This document shows, one piece after another, positions 1 through 10,885 of a DNA stretch of 64,000 nt. The first letter of the stretch is position 1, and each line of letters begins with the position of its first letter. The stretch spans positions 29,216,159 to 29,280,158 of the forward strand of contig NC_079318.1 in NCBI RefSeq assembly GCF_029931775.1, read 5' to 3'. Source of the DNA: Euleptes europaea. Lineage: Eukaryota; Chordata; Lepidosauria; Squamata; Sphaerodactylidae. A model generated the notes under the pieces. The model did no database searches. It was given only the letters and a program-made list of their open reading frames with translations, and was not told where the DNA came from. Position numbers and translations under genes: made by a program.

Positions 1-90
1 GACTTCTGAGAAATCGGATGGGGAAAACGTGCATCTCGAGAGTGGCAAATCCAAGGCAAAACCTCCCGTGCATAATGGCCCAAAGTTGGA
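1..90. repeat. End of a foldback-type repeat, cut by the window edge
   Basis: Bases about 17-75 resemble the outer part of the right arm of the foldback at 13091-13463: a GATGGGG run, GTGCATCT, GAGTGGCAAATCCAA, then GCAAAA and a CCATG-like end. This shows the foldback sequence is a dispersed family and not unique to the EXO1 promoter region. The family is not identified and no target duplication can be seen. Confidence 0.5.
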
Positions 91-639
91 GGATGGGAGG
101 ATGTGATTGGGGGGGGAAGGGGGGGAGGTTGCTGCTTACATTATTTGGAGAGGACTGACCAGGAAGAGAGGAGTCAGAGGCAGCTGGGAGAAGTGGGCGT
201 GGGCAGAGGGAAGGGTGCTCAAAACGTCTTGGCGTTATCGCACCCAAGGAGAAAACGTCATGGGAAAGGGGTAAGTTTTTAAAGCGTCATTTAACTGTTT
301 TAGAAAACAGCGGGCATTATATGGCTCCAAAACGGCTTCATGACGAGAACGGGAAAATGTTGTGCGTAGGGGAAGGAATGCTCCGGGTTTTAAAGGGTTC
401 AGAAACGTTCCCTGGAGTGAGTGCGATAAGCCCCCAAGATTCCTTTATTGTTTTGGATAAACTTCCTAGTCCAACTTTGAAGAACATAAAAACATTTTCA
501 CCACCAACTGTTGTGCTTACGGATATACATTTGCGGCCCCAGGAGCGAGAGAGAGAGCAATGGTACAGGGAGAACAGGCGACGGACGCCTCGTTGGGTAA
601 AATGGCCACAGCTTTTATTGAGTACAATCACAGGAGCAT

Positions 640-867
640 TTGGTGCAGCATCAGGCCCAGATCCAGCTCGGGAAATACCCGGAAATTTTGGAGGTGGAGC
701 CTGAGGAGGGTGGGGTTTGGAGAGGGGAGGGACTTCAATGTCATAGAGTCCAATTGCCAAAGCAGCCTTTTTCTCTAGGGAAACTGATCTCTGTCACCTG
801 GGGATCAGTTGTCATAGCTCTCCACCCACCACCTGGAGGTTGGCAACTTGGCAACCCTACTGCCAAC
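640..867. mobile_element. Diverged short hAT-type element, TAGGGTTGCC family
   Basis: The segment holds the internal landmarks of the family seen intact at 6560-6767 and 8570-8777: GGAGCCTGAGGAGGGTGGGGTTTGG, GACTTCAATG, ATAGAGTCCAATTGCC, GATCAGTTGT and the end GGAGGTTGGCAAC with GGCAACCCT. The left end is degraded and no clean target duplication is visible. It is non-coding. Confidence 0.6.
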
Positions 868-1613
868 TGATGACACCCATCCCAGGCAGCCTTCTAGGGG
901 AAACCATGCAGGATGGCAAGTCCTGGGCTCTACTCGGGCGTGAGCCTGTGTGCTGTTCCCTTACCACTAGAGCGGGGCAACAGCTCCCGAGCTGAGCATG
1001 CTACTGGATGGCCTAACCCCCAAGACCCCTTACAGGGGTCCCCAGACCAAGGGAGGCAGGCACAAAGGCTCAGACAGCCCCCCAAAATTGGATCTGGTCT
1101 GATGCCCAAACCACCTATGAAAAGCTGTGACTGGAGCAGACACTACACAAAAAACCCACAATGCCAATGCCAAAACCAAGGGGAGAGTGGGCAGCACAGT
1201 TAGGAAGGCCCCCTCCCCAGTGGAGGCCCCTTAACTCCTCTGGGAGTGGACCCCAGTGAAAACCTTGGGCCTCCACGTCCAGCTGCAGGCCACCGTTCCC
1301 TCCCAACTTGACCAGCTCCTGATTGGTCCCCTTTGGGGCAATGCCAATTGCTCCCGTTGCCAAGCCACTGACCAGGAGGCAGGTAAGAACCCCACCACCC
1401 CTCTCGAGCTCCCAAGCCTTCCCCCCCCACCCCCCGCCTGCAAAGAAGCCCTGGGTGAGTCCGGGGCTGTTGCTTGTGTTCAAATAACTGCAGGAAAAAC
1501 AGTATTGCCCATAAATAATTATGTAAATATTGATAAAAGTTAAACAGTTGTCTTTTGTTTCTTTTTCTGGAACTGAAAAATGCATTAACGCTATTTCTTT
1601 CCCTGTCTTACAG
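868..1613. other. Non-coding sequence, probably WDR64-like intron
   Basis: This stretch lies upstream of the first recognised exon (1614). Open frames here look accidental, with proline-rich translations on both strands and no recognisable domain. A possible donor-like CAGGTAAG occurs near 1380, but I found no supporting exon. It contains C-runs and is probably old repeat sequence. Confidence 0.4.
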
Positions 1614-1694
1614 ATTTACAAATCTCCTCTGGAAAGTTTCAAATCTGGAAACAAAGATTTTGGTATTGTGTTTGGGTCAATACCTATCTACCGG
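1614..1694 (+). CDS. WDR64: WDR64-like exon, third from last
   Basis: The exon follows a pyrimidine-rich acceptor (ttccctgtcttacag) and ends in CGG before gtgagt. It encodes IYKSPLESFKSGNKDFGIVF plus GSIPIYR, and is phase 0 at both ends. Confidence 0.6.
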
Positions 1695-4600
1695 GTGAGT
1701 TCAAAGTCCATCATGGGACCATCATGAAGATAGAAACATTAAAATGAAGCCATTTTGAAAATCATTGTCAGATTCTGACTTGCCCCCATTTGCTTCTCGA
1801 TGCTATAATATTTTTGACTTTCTTTCAATGTTGCCCAAGTTTACTGTGAGGTTTTTTTTTCTTCCTCATATATCAACCTTTTGTAATATTCATCTTCCTC
1901 CTATCTCCCTTGTGACAGCCAGGAATATCAGAGCCATTGAAAGTCACCGGGCATTACACATGGGACTTCACCCAGCTGTGCTCAGCATAATACTCAGTTT
2001 TCTCTACAAGAAATATCGAGCTAAATTTAGCGGTAGATTGCCTCCTTGAAATACACATCCCTCCCTCCCTTGTATGCCCTGAGGAGAATCAATTTTGCAT
2101 TCCCCCCATGTCTACCTTTACTTCCATCACATCTTTTAATTTCCTTTCTCTTTTTACACCATGCATCCTCAAAAGAGCAGATTCTGCCATCACAAGCTAG
2201 ATCTCACCGGTTATTTTGAGGTCTGAACAGTGAACTGGGAAATCTCTTTTCACATTTGTTATGAACTTCACAGTGGACCTGAAACAAGCCACTCACTCTC
2301 CCTCAGTTCTGAAAATAGAGATCTTATCGACTACAGTTTTGATGTAACAGTTACCAAGAGATTGTGTGTGAAGCACTTTGAACCCACAAAAAAGTACCAC
2401 TCACTTACCAACCTACCTTTTATCTGCTCCCCATCTGTCTCCACAGTGGGGACAAGGGTTGCCAACCTCCAGGTACTAGCTGGAGTATGCTACCTTCTCA
2501 TATTTATGGTGTGGTCACTGATTCTTCTCTCCTTGTCCTATTGCTATATCTTCCTGCCCAATCTAGTCTTTACTAATTCTGTCTAGGCTCCCATGAATAG
2601 GCAACTGGTATCACCCTTCATGAGGTCTGGGTAAATAGGTTGGGGAAGGGAGATGGTCAAATCAACTTCTTGGCACGCTTTGCTGAGCCAGTGACTAGAA
2701 CAGTTAATGGTCTAGATTTTTATGTGATGATTTCATATGAACAGGGAAAAAGAACTGCGAAACCTTTGAATCTAAGAAAAAGAATTTTTTAAGAGTTCAT
2801 GCCACCTGGCTGCTCGACTGTGTCAGTTAGAGCTAACCAAAAACTGTTCCTGTTGATGTAATACTACAAAATCTTCTTATTTGTACTCCACCCCTCCAAG
2901 TTGCTCAGGGTGGTGTGCTCTCCTCTCCTTCATGTTATCCTCATGATGTGGAGGGGCAGGGTGACTGACCAAGGGAGCTCCATGGGTAGGGACTTGAACC
3001 TGATTCCCTAGTTCTAGTCTGAGTCTTACTGCTTCAACACAAATGCCCTCAACTGGCATTCCCTGGAGAGGATTTTCTAGTTGCTACAACCTGATTTGTA
3101 TAATACTATAGGTGAATGATGGATAAGGGCAGAAAATGATAAAGGGCAGAAAATGATGCCTTCCAGCATCTTTGATATACTCAGAGTATATGTACTGGTT
3201 GGGGTGACAACTGCGACCTCATTCCAGGGTAGGAATGTGTCACAGTTTTATTCCACTGGTGTTTTTCATGCTCCAGAGACCATATTAACATTTAAACTTT
3301 AAGTTTATTTTGCAGTTATATAGGAGTTTTCTGTACCAATTTCTTTATGAGTCATCCAAGAATGTAATAAATTGTTTCTAAGCAACTGGGGACAGCAAGA
3401 CTTTTTTTTATTTCCAGTTTGTTGGTATCAGGAATTTTGCATCATGCTTTTTGCCAGAGAAGCAATAAAACTGCATAAGATGTTTACATTGCATTCCCCA
3501 TCATCTCACTATAAAATAGGAATCTCTCAGTTAAAGTAATGGGAGTTTTAAAAAAACCAATGTAAATTGAAGCAGTTTCACTGGTTCTAATTAGCATCCA
3601 ACTTAAAAAAACACTTTATAATCATATGAGCAATTTCTATCTGATATCAAATAAGCAATTGAAAAATATTCCTCTTCCACTGAAAAAAATTATCATCATC
3701 TATATACAAATAGCGATGTTGGCTAAATTTGAGAATAGTTAAATCCAGTGACTGGAGGTGTGAACAGGCAAGACAGATTTTTCTACAAACCTGAACAACA
3801 CCTCAGGTTTGCAGAAAAATCTGAAATCTAAAATAAATACATTGTGGATGTTTTAAAAAACCCAAAATTATAAAAGGCGCACTTATAATTTTAACAAATG
3901 GATTCTCTCAGTTGTTGGAATGCTGTGGTTGCCTAGCAACGTCTTGGTTTCAGTGAGTAAAAGGCAGGGGAAGGGGGAAAGGGTCCTGGAGCTGGCAACC
4001 CTAGCTAAACCTGACTCTGGAGTGTCTAACCTCCAGGTGGACTCTCAGATTTGCTATTAGAATATAAGATTGCAAAAAATTAATTTTTTTAGATACAGCA
4101 AACACGCATACCTAAGGAGTGTTTGTCACACCAGTGGAAAACCCAAGTGAAGCTGGGATTCTGGAAAAAAAATAGTTATTTTTAATAAGCATATCTGATA
4201 ACTTACATGGAAGTAAGCGTGACTTTCGGTATTCTCTGGGAAAGTCTGGAAATATTAACTGTCAGGCTATTCAAGGTTGGTTGGCGTAGTTAGGCCTCAG
4301 GGGCTAGCTCCCCAAGTAAAAGAACAACTTGTTTTCCCTCAGATCCAAACAAATTGTATTCTTTAATTGATAAGAACATTAGAAAAAGGCAGAACTGGGT
4401 ACAGGAGAACTGTCTTTGTTCTTATTCTATATTAATTCAAACTTAAAGTCTTCTAAGTCCTTTTCTGCCAGCATTTTCCTGGGGAACGGGATCTCTTCTT
4501 CCCTGGACTTTGATGTAGCAGCTACCTTTGTGGACTGGCTTTTGTCAGGCTGCTGGGGCTGAGCTCTCTCTACAACAATTCAGCCCTCCCTGGTCTACAG

Positions 4601-7600
4601 CTCTCTCAGCTTTCAGGCACCTTCCACCTCCTGAGGGAATTCTCTGCTGCAGGTATTGAGATTTCAGCTCTGTCCCTGTTTTCTGAAGTCCTTCACAACT
4701 CTTCCTCTGTCTGTCTAGGCTAGTTCTACTTATACATTGAAGGGGGGATTGAACATCTAACCTTTGATTGGTTCCCATCAAAGTTTGCTAAAGGGGCCAA
4801 TAGGATTGCTATGTTCTCACCACTGTCTGGTTGGTTCTTGTCTAACTAGGCTAAGGGACCAATACGACAGCTCTATTTTCCCTCCTTCTCCTCTAATTGG
4901 TTAGCTTTACAAACTTTGAATTTGCATGAATGTTCAGCTTTCTAATGTATATAAAGTCCTTAAATTCCTTCTAATTTTTCCATTTATAATTATATATACA
5001 ATTACATTTTTAAAAAATTTCTTCACACCAACTAGGGATGCTGCCTCTAGGTGGGACCTGGGGATCCCACAGAATTACAGCTCTTCTCCAGACTAGAGAG
5101 ATCAGTTCCCCTGGAGAAAATGGATGCTTTGTAGGATGGACACTATGGCATTGTACACCACTAAAGTCTCTGTCATCCCCAGCCTCCATCTCCAAATTTC
5201 CAGGATTCTCCCAATTTGAAGCTGGCAACCCAACCCCCCAACCCTCTGCCATTGGACAGGGGGATCTGGCAACCCTTACACCAGCGTACACAGCCATCTT
5301 GAGCAGGACTACTCAGAATCCTATTCAGGACTGTTCAGTGGGCCTTAGTCCCAGGAAAGTGTTTCCTGGGACTAAGGCCCACTGCAATACTGGTGATATT
5401 CAACCCTTGCTTCCTCTCATCAGCCACCACTCCATTCCACAGTACGGTGGTGTGCTGAAGGTAACTGTGGTAGGTTTCATGCTTTTCAGTATTTTCAACT
5501 ACTTGGATGGACGTTGCTAAGCCGTGTATCAGATTTGTAGAAGATACTCAATCAGGAGAAATGAGAGCACTGTAGAGGACAGATAATACATTCAAGTGAT
5601 TTCAATAAACAGCTGGGTATTTAGAAGCAAAATAAACATCAGCATGGACAAATACACGCTCGCAGGAAAGAAATAAGTATCAAATTCTCTTGTGTAAGAT
5701 GAGAGATAATTGAGTTGGGCAAGATTCGACCAGTAGACCCTTAGAGACCAGAAAGATTTCCAGGCATAAGCTTTTGAGAGTCAAAGCTCCCTCTGCCTGG
5801 AGCTTTGACTCTTGAAAGCTCATACCCTGAAAATCTTGATGGGATCTAAGGCGCTACTGGACTTGAATCTTGCTCTTCTACTGCAGTCCGACACAGATTA
5901 CCGCCTGAAACTGCCTTGGGTGGCAACTGGAGATGCCAAGGATTAAACCTAGGACTGGCTCGCACGCAAAGCATGCTCTACCGCTGAGCCGCATCTCCTC
6001 CTCACCAAGGCAGTGCTGTGGCACAAAATGCCATTTTAGGTTATGCTAACAAAAACATCAGTTTTCCAGCTGTCCCAAAGTAGTAATAATACTGCTCATG
6101 TGTAAGACCTCTGGTTAAAAAAGCTGACTAATAAAAGGAAAGGAATAATACTGTTCTACTCAGCACAGCTAAAAGTTTCACTTTTGAAGTACAAGCTTCA
6201 GGCTGCTCAGTATAGAGGATGGCTAGATGCGGACTGGAACCCCGGATAGACTTTCACCTTATCCTACACAAGTTTACACAGAAGTCAGTGCGTTCAATAG
6301 GACTTACTTCCATGTCAGGGTGCCTATAAGTGTAGCCTGACTACTTCTGTGAATATTCGGTCAACATTATTTCGGAGTAAGCAAGTTCAGGACTGGGTTA
6401 CAAAGACATGCTGGCAGTTCTTAAATACTGAGGGTGGGGAGAATTAATGGTTGTACAATCTGTCCACTAATGACAGTACAAGAGTAGTGGTTTTACAGTA
6501 AAGTGAGGCAGATACAGAAGCCATAAACCATAAACCGTGGGCAGCACATATATGCTTCATAGGGTTGCCAACCTCCAGGTCGCGTCTGGAGAGCTCCCAC
6601 TATTGCAACTGATCTCAGGTGACATAGATCAGTTTCTCTGGATAAAATGGCCACTTTGGCAATTGGACTCTATGGCACTGAAGTCCCTCCCCTCTCCAAA
6701 CCCTGTCCTCCTCAGGCTCCATCTCCAGAATCTCCAGGTATTTCACAACCCACAGCTGGCAACCCTAATGCTTCGAGATACGTACATTACATATAGCGGA
6801 ATGAAACTACTTGCTGATGGGTCAAAATGTAGTGTAACACAGAGGTCTGAGTTTTAAGTTAATAAGGAAAGCCTCTTAGCTCTTGTTATAGGATCCCAAT
6901 GTCCCTAAGTCATAGGTAGTCCTTAGGGTAGCACCGCTTGTGCAGGTTTCCTTTGAATGAGAAGCAGTGAAATCCTATGGTTCTAGGTTGCTTTGTTTAC
7001 CAGTATACAAATAGAGAACCGATGGGAGTAAAGAGCCACTCCCACAACATCCCTAGAGAGACACCACACCCCAAGGTACTTCAGCCAACCCATAACTGCT
7101 CTGTGTGTGCTTCGTCAGTTCCAAACTTAAACCTGCTGTTTCTTCACATACAAGGACAACTCTGCCCCCTTTCTTCTGGAAGAGGTCGCCTCTTACAATA
7201 GGGTTGCCAACCTCCAGGTAGTAGCTGCAGAGCTCCTGCTATTACAACTGATCTCCAGCCAATAGAGATCAGTTCACCTGGAGAAAATGGCCGCTTTGGC
7301 AATTGGACTCTATGGCATTGAAGTCCTTCCCCTCCCCTGGTAACCCTATCTTACAAGCTCTTGGACACTCTTGAACACAGCCAACCCTCTCCTAACAAAC
7401 ATGTTGAGGAACATTAACATTCTTTTGTCGCAGGAACTGGTTTACCACCAAGCATGTTGTATTAGGCCAAATCTGTAAACCCTTTATATTCTGACAGCCA
7501 TTTTAAACCCCCAGTGGTTCAGCAATGGAAGAAGCAATATAGAATTTTGTGTAGCGATGCCGCTAAATAAAGACTAATAATATCAGAAGGCCAATTAAGG

Positions 7601-8493
7601 GATTTTTCCTTAGTCCAGGTTTCATTAAATGTTTTCTCCATCCTGAAGCAGTACACATAATTCTTGATTTTTTTTTCTAAATTACTTATAAAAGGTTGTA
7701 AGTCCAACAAAGCTGAAAAATTTTCCTAGAAGGCGCATAGAACCAGATGGCTCTACTGACAGTATCCGAAGCAAGCGAAGCAAAATTATGGCACCTTCTA
7801 ATACAGTAAGTGCATTAAGCATTTCTCCGGAGGGAGGGTTACTGCGAAGTACGAATGGGGAGAATTTGAATTGAAGTGCCAAAGAGGCTGAAAATAATTT
7901 GGTGGGCCTTTGTCATAGAATAAGCCCAGGCCAGTACTACTGGGGCCTAGTAACTTCTGACTCTGGCTGTAGTCAAGGTGTTTCCACTACTAAGCTTTCC
8001 CCTGGAAAAAAAAACCCTTCAACGAAATCTGAGCATCTTACCATTAAAAAAAATCACATACAGTTTTGATTAGATAGGCTTCAAAGAAATATAGCTGAAT
8101 CTAAAGCAAGTGGAGGGTGGTTTGAAGGAAGGTTTGTGCAAATTGTGGTCAGCCGTATGGAAAAAATTTCCTTTCCCTACTTATGTTTAAAACCCAGGTT
8201 TCCTAAGACAGTTCAATACCTGATTAGCTGGTACTACCAATGAGATTCTGGAATTTATGGGGAGGATTTTATTTATCACATTCACAGAGAAGGAATTCGT
8301 TAGGTTACATGGCATTAAAATCAGCATAAACAATCATCTGCTCCTTGTCTTACAGGCATCACGTTTAACCATTGGAAGAAGCGTAAAAGGCCTTCAAGCT
8401 CCAATACAACCCTCACCTTCTTCTTCCCCCACTGTTCCCAAAACAAGCTCAAAAAAACCCATAAAACAGAGAAATGTGTTGCAGCCAAACTAG
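1614..8493 (+). CDS. WDR64: 3' end of a gene upstream of EXO1, probably WDR64 (three terminal coding exons)
   Basis: Three exons, all in phase 0, join into one frame: 1614-1694 (27 codons), 7695-7805 (37 codons) and 8356-8493 (45 codons plus TAG). Acceptors are cttacag, tataaaag and cttacag; donors are gtgagt and gtaagt. The 109-residue tail runs IYKSPLESFKSG..., then VVSPTKLKNFPRRRIEPDG, then a Ser/Thr/Pro/Lys-rich end finishing KQRNVLQPN. No WD repeat lies in this part. The name is inferred from gene order: in human 1q43, WDR64 lies immediately upstream of EXO1 on the same strand. WDR64 is a WD-repeat protein of poorly known function. Splice signals, matching phases and continuous frame support the exons; I could not compare the peptide with the family. 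Earlier exons should lie left of the window. Confidence 0.6.
2877..3055 (-). repeat. Old tRNA/CORE-type SINE remnant
   Basis: Read on the - strand, the segment has the remains of a tRNA-like head near 3050 and the GTCAGTCACCCTGCC / GAGGATAACATGAAGG signature shared with other old SINE copies in the window (49095-49250, 58505-58660). It is diverged. Confidence 0.4.
3928..3940. promoter_or_regulatory. RFX X-box-like palindrome
   Basis: GTTGCCTAGCAAC matches the RFX-family X-box palindrome (GTTGCC, short spacer, GGCAAC-type half sites). It lies inside the WDR64-like intron. Binding is inferred from the motif only. Confidence 0.4.
5041..5277. mobile_element. Diverged TAGGGTTGCC-family short element
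   Basis: The block carries AATTACAGCTCTTCTCCAG, AGAGATCAGTTCCCCTGGAG, ACTATGGCATTG and a GGCAACCC end, in the same order as intact copies. The ends are degraded. Confidence 0.5.
5336..5384. repeat. Perfect inverted repeat, 23-bp arms
   Basis: The arms 5336-5358 and 5362-5384 are exact reverse complements separated by the three bases GTG. No gene or recognised transposon end explains it. Confidence 0.85.
5700..5880. repeat. Dispersed repeat with internal inverted halves
   Basis: Two opposed copies of a short unit meet near 5800 (AGAGTCAAAGCTCC opposite GGAGCTTTGACTCTTG). The outer text, about 'ACCCTTAGAGACCAGAAAGAT' and 'AAGGCGCTACTGGACTTGAATC', recurs at 58330-58430 and in part at 25292-25325. 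This is a common dispersed repeat whose family I cannot name. Confidence 0.45.
5905..5999 (-). repeat. tRNA-Ala-like SINE fragment
   Basis: Read on the - strand it carries a tRNA-like head (GGCTCAGCGGTAGAGCATGC and a GGTTTAATCC box B-like stretch). The tail is mostly deleted. Confidence 0.5.
6560..6767. mobile_element. Intact short hAT-type element with 8-bp target duplication
   Basis: The element is 208 bp, begins TAGGGTTGCCAACCTCCAGG and ends in GGCAACCCTA, so the termini are inverted. It is flanked by ATGCTTCA (6552-6559) and ATGCTTCG (6768-6775), an 8-bp duplication with one change. Eight-base duplications with short inverted ends fit the hAT superfamily. There is no coding capacity. Confidence 0.8.
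7199..7348. mobile_element. Internally deleted short hAT-type element
   Basis: This is the same family as 6560-6767 but 150 bp long, lacking the right-middle part. The flanks are TCTTACAA at 7191-7198 and at 7349-7356, a perfect 8-bp target duplication. Confidence 0.85.
7695..7805 (+). CDS. WDR64: WDR64-like exon, second from last
   Basis: The exon runs from after tataaaag to ACA before gtaagt and encodes VVSPTKLKNFPRRRIEPDG followed by a basic, serine-rich stretch (RSKRSK). Phase is 0 at both ends. Confidence 0.6.
8356..8493 (+). CDS. WDR64: WDR64-like terminal coding exon
   Basis: The acceptor cttgtcttacag precedes 45 codons, ASRLTIGRSVKGLQAP... to ...KQRNVLQPN, ending in TAG. It is rich in Ser, Pro and Lys, as expected of a disordered tail. 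Confidence 0.6.
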   Translation, partial: ASRLTIGRSVKGLQAPIQPSPSSSPTVPKTSSKKPIKQRNVLQPN

Positions 8494-8498
8494 GTGAA

Positions 8499-8504
8499 AA
8501 TAAA
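8499..8504 (+). terminator. Polyadenylation signal AATAAA of the WDR64-like gene
   Basis: AATAAA begins six bases after the stop codon. If used, the 3' untranslated region would be only about 25-35 bases. No other canonical signal is obvious in the next few hundred bases. Confidence 0.4.
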
Positions 8505-8569
8505 ACGCTGATAATGGTGCAAAACCAACATTTTCCAATTTTTCCCCTTCAAACGAACAGGCATGCACA

Positions 8570-8777
8570 TAGGGTTGCCAGCTACGGGCTGGGAAATACC
8601 TGGAGATTTTGGGGGCAGAGCCTGAGGAGAGTGGAGTTTGGGGAGGGGAGGGGCTTCAATGCCATAGAGTCCAACTGCTAAAGCAGCCACTTTTCCAGGT
8701 GAACTGATCTCTATCGGCTGGAGATCAGTTGTAATAGCGAGAGATCTCCATCCACCACCTGGAGGTTGGCAATCCGA
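8570..8777. mobile_element. Short hAT-type element with 8-bp target duplication
   Basis: The element is 208 bp, begins TAGGGTTGCCAG and ends in GGTTGGCAATCCGA. It is flanked by CATGCACA at 8562-8569 and 8778-8785. Compared with 6560-6767 it is inserted in the opposite orientation. It lies about 75 bp beyond the WDR64-like stop codon. Confidence 0.8.
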
Positions 8778-8785
8778 CATGCACA

Positions 8786-9757
8786 GCACCTAATGTGCAT
8801 GCCCATCACTTCAGTGCTCTCTGCACAGTTCATTTCACAGTCGTGCTTCCTGTGATCAGAGTTGCAGAGAGATAATCCAAGGTCTGGGACAAAACATAGC
8901 CGTGGGGCCCTCTTGCATCACCCCAAATGCTGTCAGTAGGTAACATAGCCAATGTAAGTATGTTGAATATTGACACAGAGAGCATTTAATAATGATGAAT
9001 TTGTTAATAACTATGAATACAGATCCATTAGATAGGCAAACTCATTTCTTATTTGATGCTGTATGCCTCTGCCCTGAAGGAGAACGGTCAAGCAGGCACA
9101 CTTGTCTGTCCACCTTAAATAATACAAAGCTACCAATACACTGGTGGGCCTCAGCCTTGTGGGGCACCAGGCAGTCCCCCCCATATCTGCACCACTGCTT
9201 GCAGTTCCCATCTCTTCTGTCACTGCACTGAACAAGAGCAGAACATGAGAGCTGAGCCAGATCAGACCAAATGACCACCTACTGCAGGGTCATGTTTCCC
9301 CAACTGACTCCCAGGTGGTTTCTGGAAGCCTGTGAGAAGAGCACGCAGGAAAACCCTGTCTTCCCCAACATGCCTTCCCCAACTCTTGTTCCCCCTTTCT
9401 ATTTTACCTCTTTGTATTTCTCACTACAACTGCAGTTCCGTCTTGTTTAGTCACAATTAGCGTTCTGGTGTCCTCCAATATTACTTAATGGTCACATTCT
9501 GACACACTGAAATGGCTTTAAGTGCACCGAATTCATAGACCATAGTGTGTACAGTGAGAGCAAACAGAGATAAAACAGTCAAAGAAGAAGATGCCCTAAT
9601 ACGACAGTTCCCAAGAGGCTTCTTCAGGATATACTAGTACTGGATAAAGAAAATACAAGTCTGCGCTTTTCCCACCTCCATTTTCATATGTGAATTTTAT
9701 GAATCAAATGACAGGGCGCCAAACTCTTCACACCAAACTCTATTTGTATCTTGAGTG
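8786..9757. other. Intergenic, no feature recognised
   Basis: Between the WDR64-like gene and EXO1. The short open frames have no recognisable product. I see no RNA gene. Confidence 0.5.
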
Positions 9758-10081
9758 CTGACAGCTGTATAAAGGTAAAGATCCCCCGCACAAGCACCAG
9801 GTCATTCCTGACCCATGGGGTGATGTCACATCCCGACGTTTCCAAGGCAGACTTTGTTTGCGGGGTGGTTTGCCAGTGCCTTCCCCAGTCATCTTCCCTT
9901 TACCCCCAGCAAGCTGGATACTCATTTGACCGACCTCAGAAGGATGGAAGTCTGAGTCAACCTTGAGCAGGCTACCTGAAACCTACTTCCGTCGGGATCG
10001 AACTCAGGTCGTGAGCAGAGCTTTTGACTGCAGTACTGCAGCTTAACACTCTGTGCCACGGGGCTCCCTGACAGCTGTATA
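9758..10081 (-). repeat. tRNA-derived SINE (GCCCCGTGGCGCAGAGTG family) with 14-bp target duplication
   Basis: The SINE body is 9772-10067 on the - strand. Its head reads GAGCCCCGTGGCACAGAGTG, with GACCTGAGTTCGATCCCGAC as the box B region, and its tail reads ...GGTCAGGAATGACCTGGTGC. The duplication CTGACAGCTGTATA lies at 9758-9771 and 10068-10081. Confidence 0.85.
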
Positions 10082-10447
10082 GGTTGTGTTTAAACTTTTA
10101 ACCCTTTTCCCACTACTTTTCTACATCACCACCCCAGCCACTTATACCATCTGCAGGGGAGAACTTATAGGTACCTAGGATGTTTCAACAGGGACAAAAG
10201 CAGCTTGCGTGGGGTAGGGGGGTAATATTTTTCAGCAGAAAGAAGGCAAGAAGCATTAAAGGACCCCTCTAGCTTCACACCATTCTCCTTGAGAAATCCG
10301 TTTTCAGGCTGCACCTGGAAAACAAACAAAAAACTCTTTTACGATGACTATCCTCGAAAGAAGCCATATACACCTACTTGTTCTTATTGTTTGGATCTTA
10401 CTGCCTTTAGGGTGAGACCATGTACTACCAGCTGAGCCATACTCATT

Positions 10448-10640
10448 GGGGGTCATAGCTCAGTGGTAGAGCAACCGCTTGGTGTGCAGAAGGTCCCAGG
10501 TTCAATTCCTGGAATCTCCAGTAAAAAGGGTCAAGTCACTGATGATTTGAAAAACCTCACCCTGGGACCCTGGAGAGCCATTGCCGGTCTGAGTAATCAA
10601 TACTGATTTGGGAGAGACACTAATAGCCACTCTTGAGGGT
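10448..10640 (+). repeat. tRNA-Ala-like SINE
   Basis: The head has ATAGCTCAGTGGTAGAGC (box A) and GGTTCAATTCC (box B). The body follows with CCTGGAGAGCCATTGCCGG and an AATACTGA stretch. It is a SINE because it carries this shared non-tRNA body and lacks a tRNA acceptor end. Confidence 0.75.
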
Positions 10641-10799
10641 GGAAGGGTAGTGGAGCTGATACACAGTCAGTATATGTTATAGGGGAAACCATTCACAGCA
10701 GGGAATCTCATTCTCTTTCTTACCTGTGTGGGGTTTGCTGAGAGAGATCCTGCCTGGGTTTATATAGTTCTTAGGAAAGCTGTGATTGGCTGCAGATTT

Positions 10800-10885
10800 A
10801 CAATACAATGTTTATCCAGAAGTAAGCCCCACTTTATTCAATGGAGCTTACACTCAAGGAAGCATACATAGGATTGCAGCCATAG
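10800..10885. repeat. Short dispersed repeat related to the AGTAAGTCCCATTGA family
   Basis: The text AGAAGTAAGCCCCACTTTATT and ATAGGATTGCAGCC matches the widespread reptile short inverted-repeat element that begins and ends in 'caatcctatg'-type sequence. A related piece lies at 6270-6345. Confidence 0.4.

Larger units (their letters stand above)
1695..7694 (+). other. WDR64-like intron (6.0 kb) with old repeats
   Basis: No coding exon was recognised here. Contents: a CORE/MIR-like SINE remnant (2877-3055), an RFX-type X-box (3928-3940), a TAGGGTTGCC-family element (5041-5277), a perfect 23-bp-arm hairpin (5336-5384), a repeat junction (5700-5880), a tRNA-derived SINE piece (5905-5999) and two hAT-type short elements (6560-6767, 7199-7348). 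Stretches 3060-3900 and 4000-5000 are AT-rich with no structure I can name. Confidence 0.5.
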
